Origin: Utricularia gibba
Taxonomy: Eukaryota > Streptophyta > Magnoliopsida > Lamiales > Lentibulariaceae
Assembly (NCBI GenBank): GCA_002189035.1
Contig: CM007989.1
Location: 6,925,501 to 6,989,500 of the forward strand
Length of the DNA stretch: 64,000 bases
Direction of reading: 5' to 3'
This document shows, piece after piece, positions 56,452 through 64,000 of the stretch (positions are counted from its first letter, which is position 1; each line of letters begins with the position of its first letter). The position numbers and the translations under genes were made by a program. A model generated the notes under the pieces. That model did not search any database. It was given only the letters and a program-made list of their open reading frames with translations, and had not been told where the DNA came from.

Positions 56452-58164
56452 TCACATATCAGCAACCACACGCTTGTAGAGATGGGGAGCCAGTCTGGGA
56501 GTAGCCATGCCTTCCAAAGGAGTCCTCATGTAAGTAACTAGACCAGGATTTTCTCCCATATCAACATCTTCTGCTCTGACCCCATCTTGAGGCGTCCATG
56601 TGAAATGGTGTAGGAGGTGTCCGATCATCGAAGTTACCAGGTTGATGCCGAGCTGCGCACCAGGGCAGATGCGTCTTCCGGCCCCGAAGGGGAGGAGTCG
56701 GAAGTCAGTACCCTTCATGTCAACATCCTCCTCCATGAACCTCTCCGGTCTGAACTCTGTGGCGTTCTTCCATACTTGAGGGTCACGGGCCACTGCCCAG
56801 ACGTTAACGTGCACATTTGAGCCCTTCGGGATGTCGTATCCACCCACCTTGACGTGGGTATTGGCATGATGGGGGAGCATGAGAGGCGTTGGAGGGTGCA
56901 GCCTCAGTGACTCCTTGGCCACATACTGTAAGTAGGGAAGGTTGGGAATGTCAAGCTCTGTCATCACACGATCCCGGCCAACCACACGGTCTAGCTCCTC
57001 TTGAGCTTTTTGCTGGACTCTGGGATTCTTGATCAGTTCTGCCATTGCCCATTCTACTGATATTGCAGTTGTGTCCATGCCGGCGGTAATCATGTCCTGC
57101 ATATAGATCACAGCAGCATGATATGCATAATTTGACTCTTTTTCAGGAGTGACAGATGATCTCAGATACGGCGGATATGCTCACCCATAGGAGGCCGATG
57201 ACGGTGTCGTCGCTGAGATCATACTTTTCCTTGTTCACCAGCAAAGCATCGAAGAAGTGATGTTTGGCGCTTCCACTCTGTTGGCGAGCGACGGTGTGTT
57301 CCTCCATTATTTCGTGGGTGAGACGGTCTCTACGATTTGCGTGCTTGGAAAATGCTTCTTCATCCAAAGGACACATCCAGCGAAGCCATGGAATGTGCTC
57401 CGCGATGGATAACGATGCTCCGATCTTCAAGCCGTTCGCCACGATTGCCTTGAACTCCAGCCCTTGCTTGTCGGTGATCCCATTGGCGTTCACAAACCTC
57501 TTTCCGAAAGCAAGGCGTGTTATGTTGTTGAATGCGACAGCTCCGAGGTACTTCTTAACCAGTAAGCTTTTGCCCTTGTTATCTACAGTAGGGTTTAGAT
57601 TGAAACACGGTTCATCGGATTATCTTCTAAACTGCCTGATTGATTACTCAATTCCTCAAGGGAAAAGGAGCGGAGCGTACCAGGGGAGATAGAGTCCGCG
57701 TAAATCGATTCGACCATGGCGGTGACTTCATCTTCCCTAATCGGCCTCAACGCTTCAAGCCTCTTAGGCGTAAAAAGCTCCAAGGTACAGAACTTCCTCA
57801 CCTTCACATAATGCGGCCCGTAATCAGCCCAAATCAAATCCTTCCCATCGCGGCTGAATCTTGCGGCCGATCGGTTGCGATGGCGGTCGGCGAGCTGCTG
57901 ATCCTTCTCCTTGAGCACTTCCTTAGCCAATTCCGTGTTGGAAACGATAACGTTGAGAGTGGAGCCGAACCACACGGATATGATGGGGCCATACCTCTGT
58001 GCCCATTCAGCAAAGCACCGGAACCGAACGGGTTTAATCTTGTAGAGGTTTCCAACCAGCGGCCACGGCAGCGGCCCCGGCGGAAGTCGGTAGAAAAGGC
58101 GGTGGTAGACGAGGTACAGGAACAGCGGGAGCAGGGGAAGCAGGAACAAGGCGACAGCAGCCAT
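56452..58164 (-). CDS. CYP98A: Cytochrome P450 CYP98A, p-coumaroyl ester 3'-hydroxylase
   Basis: Three exons: 57681-58164, 57185-57582, 56452-57096, giving 508 residues, exactly the CYP98A3 length. A hydrophobic anchor ([16 protein letters not shown]) and proline hinge [14 protein letters not shown] place it on the ER. P450 landmarks: I-helix [17 protein letters not shown], the PERF-type [13 protein letters not shown], and the heme loop [14 protein letters not shown]. The enzyme 3-hydroxylates p-coumaroyl shikimate or quinate, the entry to caffeoyl, G and S lignin units and chlorogenic acid. Sequence blocks such as [12 protein letters not shown] and [20 protein letters not shown] are diagnostic of CYP98. 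No defect seen. Confidence 0.95.
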
Positions 58165-59794
58165 GGAAAGAAGCTTTCCCCGGAGGATTTGGGGGATCCT
58201 GGCAGAAGTTTTAATAGAGCGAAGAAGTTGGTAAAGGGTAATTTAGGGTTTTCAGCTTCCATCACCTACTTTCAAACCGCGAACACTCTTCCGAGACTTG
58301 GATATTTTTCCCATCATTTTTATTGTTTTTTCAAATTAATCCCCGATGTCGCCGCTAATTAAAAAAAATACCTTTATATTGGTAGAAAATAGACAAGAAT
58401 GGGAAAATTTAATGGATAATTTTTTTAATCCCCCTTGTAAGAAAATTGATTGATCCATGGGGACAGGTGATGCAATAATAAATAAACTAATGTAGTTTAA
58501 TAATGGATCGATAAATAGGGGAATGGGTTGGTGGGTGAGCGGTTGGCTGGCTGTGGATGAACCGCACATGGATGCCATACGACGCCGTTTAAGTCGGTTA
58601 AGAGATGGACTGTGAATCACACAAAGAGTTGGTGAGCCACCACCAAAACCCGAGGGAGCCCCCGGATTTGCCAACAAAATGGATTACATAGAATTCCATG
58701 GATTAGGGCGCGAGATCGAATATTAAAACGTGATACAATAAAATACAAAGGTTTCAAGATCTCGACCGTGATGAAGAATACCGGATAATATAAATTATAT
58801 AATTTATATTAAATAAGTTACAAAGTGTGATATATAATTAGTAAAACAAATTATAATACATACAATATTTTCTAAGTGTGTTTGGTTCGTGGGATAAAAA
58901 ATGATAACTAAATGGTATATTGTTATTCGATATTTGATTACAAATAATAAATTAATTATTTATTATTGTATGGATTTATTATCTCATGAAAATAGTATAA
59001 AATAATCTAGTATTGTTGGGTGGGATTAAAAAATCTCACACAACAATACCATAAATGACATTTGCTTCTTTTTTTTTTGTAGAAAATCCAATTCAGGAAA
59101 ATAAATATATTTTCATCATTTTAATCATACAAATAATTATTCTATTCCAATTATTACAACACAAATCAAACATATCAAAATACATTCTCATCTAATTCTA
59201 ATCCATTATCGTACTTAATTTTATTTTAGGATAACTTATTTCATCAACCAAACTGATCCTAAATTCATTTTATTTATTTACCGGGCCCACACCACTGTCC
59301 GCCCCAGAAGTCCTACAGCAATCGGAGTCGGCTTACCTAGGTTTGGGCTTGAGGCCCATAAGAACATCAAAGAGAATAAATCAATAAATTAAGGCACACA
59401 TTTTAACAGAAATAAGGTGTAGGAAAGTGACCACTGTTCTTGCATGTACGTGAAAAAAACTATCCAAGAAATAACTACTATTTTAATATTAATTTTTTGA
59501 TATTGATAAAAAAATTAAAATTAAAAATGATAAACACTAACAACCATATCCATCAAGAGTCAAATGTCCGAGGACGGTGGACATGTAATTGCTGGATTGG
59601 TTGAATTTTCCTGGTTTCCTATTGGTCAAGCCCATGGTTGTAACATGGGGACGCACATAGCGTTGAATTTTCCTTCTATTTTCCTATACTGTGGAATATT
59701 ATTTTACCTAAAAAAACTGCAGCACAGTCGATGGAAGTCAACGGACACCTTATACTTGAACCACTCCCGAAATCATTTCGACGCACCTTTCAGA
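58165..59794. other. Divergent intergenic region between CYP98A and LOX
   Basis: About 1.6 kb separating two genes transcribed away from each other, so it holds both promoters. 58720-59280 is strongly AT-rich. A plus-strand frame (59564-59794) is continuous with the LOX first exon but has no family resemblance and is probably leader. No transposon signature recognised. Confidence 0.4.
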
Positions 59795-62700
59795 ATGGGG
59801 AGACCCGATTCCAGCAAGAAGCAGAAGCTCGATGCGCCGATGGAGATCACAGGAACCGTCGTTCTTGAGAGGAAGGTCTTGTCGGCGCTGTGCGACGCTG
59901 CCGACGAGCTTCTCGGACGGAAGGTGGCGGTCCAGCTCATCACCGCCGCGTCCGATCAAGGTTTTGTTCGGGTTCTCCGCCTCGATTCGATCAATCTGGA
60001 CTGAGATCTCTCTTATTTTTGTTTTCGGTTTTTGAAAAATTAGTGAATCTGGTGAAGAAAGCTTACCTGGAAGGCTGGATTAGCGGCGGCTACAGAGTGA
60101 AGTTCGAGTGGGAAGAAGATCTAGGGGCGCCGCTTGCGTTTATCATCACGAATCTGCACCACTCCGAGTTCTATTTAGAGACGCTGACACTGGAATGTGT
60201 CCCCGGACACGGCCGTGTCCATTTCCTCTGCAACTCCTGGGTCTACCCTTCCGAGTGCTACAACAAGCCCCGTGTGTTTTTCTCTAATCAGGTCTTCTTC
60301 TTACCTGAATTTCAGTTTCACACCCATGATTTCCAGAAATTCGATTTTTGGTACCCAAAATACTTTAATTTTCAATCATGTGAGCTTTTAAAATTGGGGA
60401 TTTAGAGGCAATATTAAATTTGGTGGTGGGCGGATTGTAAAAGTAAAAAAAACTCAAACTGAAGTAACAATGGCCGTGGACAGCCGTACTTGCCGTGGGA
60501 GACGCCGGCGGCGCTGGCGGCTTACAGAGAAGAGGAGCTGGAGAATTTGAGAGGAAATGGAAAGGGGAAGATGGAGGAATGGGACAGAGTGTACGACTTC
60601 GATATCTACAATGATTTGGGTGAACCTGAAAAGGGTATAGATCACGTCCGCCCCATTCTTGGCGGCTCATCTGAGCTTCCTTATCCTCGTAGAGGAAGAA
60701 CTGGCCGGCCTCCATCCATAGCAGGTGATTTCCTAAATCCAACCGGTTGATGGGTAAATCGAGCGGTTAAGATAATGTGCTTTCAGAACTTTTTTTTGCC
60801 CCTGATCGATTTCATTTGACAGATCCCAAGTGTGAAAGCAGGCTGCCATTGTATGATAGCTTGAACATCTATGTTCCAAGGGATGAGAAGTTCAGTAACA
60901 TAAAGATGTCTGATTTCATAGCATATGCACTCAAGTCCATATTTCAGTTCCTGGCGCCTGAGTTTAAGGATCTGTTCGATGAGACTAGGGGAGAATTCGA
61001 CTCATTTGATGATGTGATGCGACTGTATGATGATGGAATAAAGATAACGGAAGGCTCGGTGTTGGATAGGATTCGTAAAGCGATTCCAATTGAGACCATA
61101 AGAGAGCTGCTCAGATCAGATGGGGAAGGAGCTTTCAAGTTTCCTCTTCCTCAGATCATTCAAGGTAAGTTATTTAACTGTTCATGATGCCTAAGCTTGT
61201 GAACTGTGATCTGATGGAAAGTGTGAAGCAGAGGACAAAACGGCTTGGAGATCTGATGAAGAATTTGCTAGGGAAATGATTGCTGGACTAAATCCTATTG
61301 TTATCTGCCGCCTAAAAGTAAATATAATACATGCTTCTGCATCTGAAGTGCAATAGACTTGATCTTATTGATGCATTTTTTCCTGCAGGAATTTCCTCCC
61401 GTCAGCCATCTTGATCCCAAAATATATGGAGATCAATCCAGCAAGCTCACTGCGGATCACATAAAAGATGGTCTCGAGGGCATGACAATTGAAGAGGTAA
61501 ATAAGTCCCTTATTCTCTGAATTGAGTTCTTTACTCCAACATGAACATCGGCTACTGAAGCAAACAAGACAACTTTTGCAGGCACTAGAGAAGAAGAAGC
61601 TATACTTATTAGATCATCACGATTATCTGATGCCATATTTAGGAAGGATAAACACAACAGCGACGAAGACATATGCAACAAGAACGATTCTCTATCTGAC
61701 AAAAGATGGAATTTTGAAGCCTCTTGCCATTGAACTGAGCTTGCCTCATCCAGAAGAGCATCCCGGTGTACTGAGTTGGGTGTATACTCCAGCCAAGGAT
61801 GGAGCTGAAGCAACCATTTGGGAACTGGCCAAGTGTCATGTTTCAGTAAATGACTCAGGCTATCACCAGCTAATATGCCACTGGTAACATACCTGCGTAG
61901 TAAAAAGCTCAGCAATCGAGGCAGAATGCAGCTCAATTTCATCCTTTTTGTTTTGCAGGTTACACACTCACGCAACAATGGAACCCATCATAATCGCCAC
62001 CCACCGGCAGCTGAGCGTAATGCATCCAATCCATAAGCTTCTGCATCCTCATTTCAAAGATACAATGAACATCAATGCACTTGCCAGACAGACCCTCATC
62101 AACGCTGGAGGGTTCCTTGAGATAACCGTTTTCCCTGCAAAGTATTCCCTAGAGATGTCATCCATAAGTTACAAAAACTGGGTTTTTCCAGAGCAGGCAC
62201 TCCCCGCAGATCTCCTCAAAAGGTAAAATCGAGTAACCTCAAGAGTAATTTTCATCTCTAATTCTAAAAATTACCAAAGTATTAGTCCTTAAACTGCTTT
62301 TATTGTCCTCAGGGGAGTTGCAGTAGAAGACTCAAGCTGCACACACGGTATCCGTTTGCTCATCGAAGATTATCCCTATGCTGTTGATGGACTTGAGATA
62401 TGGGGAGCAATCAGAGCATGGGTTGAAGATTACTGCACCATTTACTACAAAACCGACGAGTCTGTTGAAAAAGACACCGAGTTGCAATCCTGGTGGAAAG
62501 ACATACGTGAGAAAGGGCACGGAGACAAGAAAGACGAGCCCTGGTGGCCAAAGATGCAGACCATCAAGGACCTCACAGATTCCTGCACAACCATCATATG
62601 GGTCGCATCAGCCCTTCATGCTGCAGTTAACTTCGGCCAGTACCCTTACGGCGGCTACCTCCCCAACCGCCCCTCCATGAGCCGCCGTTTCATACCGGAA

Positions 62701-63066
62701 CCCGGGACACCGGAGTACGAGGAGCTCGCATCGAACCCCGACAAGGCACTCCTGAAGTCAATCACCTCCCAGCTTCAGAGCATTCTTGGAATTTCCCTGG
62801 TGGAGATTCTGTCCAGGCATCCTGCAGATGAAGTGTTCCTGGGGCAAAGAGACTCCCCTGAGTGGACATCCGACAAGGAAGCAATCAGGGCGTTTGAGAA
62901 ATTTGGGGACAGGCTCAAGGAGATTGAGAAGAAGATCATTGACATGAACAACGATGGAAAATGGAAGAACAGGACCGGACCGGCGAAGGTGCCGTACACT
63001 CTGTTGTTCCCCAGCAGCGGGATTGGAATCACCGGCAAGGGGATTCCCAACAGCATCTCAATATAG
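59795..63066 (+). CDS. LOX: 9-lipoxygenase (type 1, non-plastid)
   Basis: Nine exons: 59795-59960, 60044-60291, 60484-60724, 60823-61164, 61232-61317, 61389-61496, 61582-61883, 61959-62222, 62313-63066, giving 836 residues. A PLAT/LH2 beta-barrel forms the N-terminus ([38 protein letters not shown] by parts). The catalytic domain has iron-ligand helices [29 protein letters not shown] and [22 protein letters not shown], with the Coffa-type Ala in ALHAA for S-stereochemistry. The C-terminus ends GIPNSISI, whose final Ile carboxylate binds iron. It lacks a transit peptide, so it is a cytosolic enzyme that oxygenates linoleic/linolenic acid, probably at C9 (inference from LOX1/LOX5 likeness). Slightly shorter at the N-terminus than the usual 860 residues. 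Confidence 0.94.
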
Positions 63067-63622
63067 AGGAGAAGAGAAGAGGCTCTTACAAAGCGCAAAC
63101 AATGCAGAGAGCTCCTCAGTATTATTAAATTTATGTATTGTAATTTATAATTACAGTTTAATAAAAATGATTATTTTGAGGAATTACACAGTTTTAAAAC
63201 GTACAATCCGGGTTAATTTTTTTTTTTTTATGGATTTAATCCATTGTAAAAATATTATTGTACTTATTTAAATTTAATATTTTAATTATTTGAATTTTTT
63301 TATAAAAAGTATAAAATCAAATTGAAATGAATGTAATATTGATTCATTGTTTAAAAATTCGATAAAATCGTTTAATTCTTCGTTGTATGGTTTTAACAAT
63401 TTATGTTATTTTTTTGTAATTTTAAAACTTAAGAATTAAATTTTTTTATAGTCATTTAAATGTGATTGTTTTTATTGTAATTTTATATTTAAATTTTAAA
63501 ATACTCCAATTACACATAATATATGAAATAACTGCAATTTTGAAGTTGGGGGTGTGATTTGGGGGCAAGGAGGGTTTTCAAGTCCAGAACTGAAGGAAAG
63601 CTGCAAATTTGAGGCAGTCTCT
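63067..63622. other. LOX 3' UTR and promoter of the next gene
   Basis: 63160-63530 is AT-rich with T tracts. No gene seen. Confidence 0.4.
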
Positions 63623-63903
63623 ATGGCGGAAGAAGACTCGGTTTCTGGTGTGAGAGGTTCCTCCTCCGGCCAGGAGCCTGATTCTGTCGAAGCCACTATT
63701 AATCGCGGCGTTGGTGGACTGACCGGTGGGGAGTCCTCCTCCTGCAACAACAATGCGGAGAGCTCCTCTGTAGTGACGTGTGAGGCAGTGCGGAAGGAAA
63801 ACTTGGAAGACGAAGATTTGTTGATGAAAGAGGGTTCTAAAGCTGCTGAAGAGGGAGATTATGCCGAAGCCGTGGACTGCTATAGCCGTGCTTTAGAGAT
63901 AAG
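63623..63903 (+). CDS. NASP-like histone chaperone, first exon only
   Basis: The frame from the ATG at 63623 runs to a good donor (ATAAG then GTGATG) at 63903. The gene continues past the window. The sequence starts MAEEDSVSGVRGSSSGQEPD, is acidic and Ser-rich, then enters a TPR: DLLMKEGSKAAEEGDYAEAV and DCYSRALEIR. The first-TPR ending ALEIR fits plant NASP (Arabidopsis At4g37210), a chaperone for H3-H4 and CenH3. Only one TPR is visible, so another TPR protein is possible. Confidence 0.6.
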
Positions 63904-64000
63904 GTGATGTTTCTTCGTGTTTCTTTCGCGTTCGTGCGATGTATTTTGATAGTGTGGAACCCCATTTTTCTGTTTTCACTAGTGTGCGCTCTTTCCACAA

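Noticed and set aside
57640-58362. Plus-strand 240-codon frame
   Set aside because: Antisense to CYP98A exon 1, which has clear P450 motifs on the other strand.
1-64000. CRISPR arrays, operons, rRNA or tRNA genes
   Set aside because: None seen; gene structure is plant nuclear. The tRNA-Trp-like match is only the retrotransposon primer site.

Overview
The window is nuclear DNA from a flowering plant, very probably a eudicot. Genes have many short GT-AG introns, the space between genes is AT-rich, and the families are plant-specific: PORR, KEG, RLCK-IX, CYP98A, a 9-type lipoxygenase, and a Ty1/copia retrotransposon. The species cannot be told from the sequence. I built exon models by reading frame, splice sites and family conservation, without alignment software.

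Layout. 1-2281 (+): 3' end of a pseudokinase/WD40 gene. 2.5-4.0 kb: broken BIR2-like receptor kinase pseudogene. 4.8-6.2 kb (+): SINAT-type E3 ligase. 7.0-8.2 kb (+): intronless WTF9-type organellar splicing factor. 8.4-9.1 kb (-): NADPH:quinone oxidoreductase. 9.9-16.9 kb (-): complete 16-exon KEG E3 ligase, head to head with a CYP22 cyclophilin (17.3-19.5 kb, +). 19.5-23.5 kb: gene-poor stretch with a calmodulin relic, a truncated UBR7 piece and an unusual inverted-repeat region. 23.7-30.5 kb (-): a DOMON/cytochrome b561 gene cut in exon 2 by an intact 5.55-kb Ty1/copia element (24257-29810, TGACC target duplication). 32.7-35.3 kb (+): PRMT3. 36.5-40.1 kb (+): OSCA/CSC1-like channel gene with an apparent one-base frameshift. 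40.5-42.7 kb (-): EMC2. 43.1-44.0 kb (-): prefoldin-4 pseudogene. 44.3-47.0 kb (-): renalase-like FAD oxidoreductase. 47.3-48.9 kb (-): WVD2-like/TPX2 microtubule gene with an apparent U12-type AT-AC intron. 51.8-52.7 kb (+): RTM2-like small-HSP membrane protein. 53.2-56.0 kb (-): USP-domain/kinase RLCK-IX. 56.5-58.2 kb (-): CYP98A. 59.8-63.1 kb (+): 9-lipoxygenase. 63.6 kb to the edge (+): first exon of a NASP-like histone chaperone.

The genes are an ordinary plant mixture and do not form a pathway. Ubiquitin ligases (SINAT, KEG), organelle RNA splicing (WTF9), ER membrane insertion (EMC2), phenolic metabolism (CYP98A) and oxylipins (LOX) sit together without a shared job. The most notable signals are the very young retrotransposon that breaks a redox gene and leaves an in-frame LTR-b561 fusion reading frame, the U12-type intron, several GC-AG introns, the frameshifted OSCA gene and a cluster of dead gene fragments.
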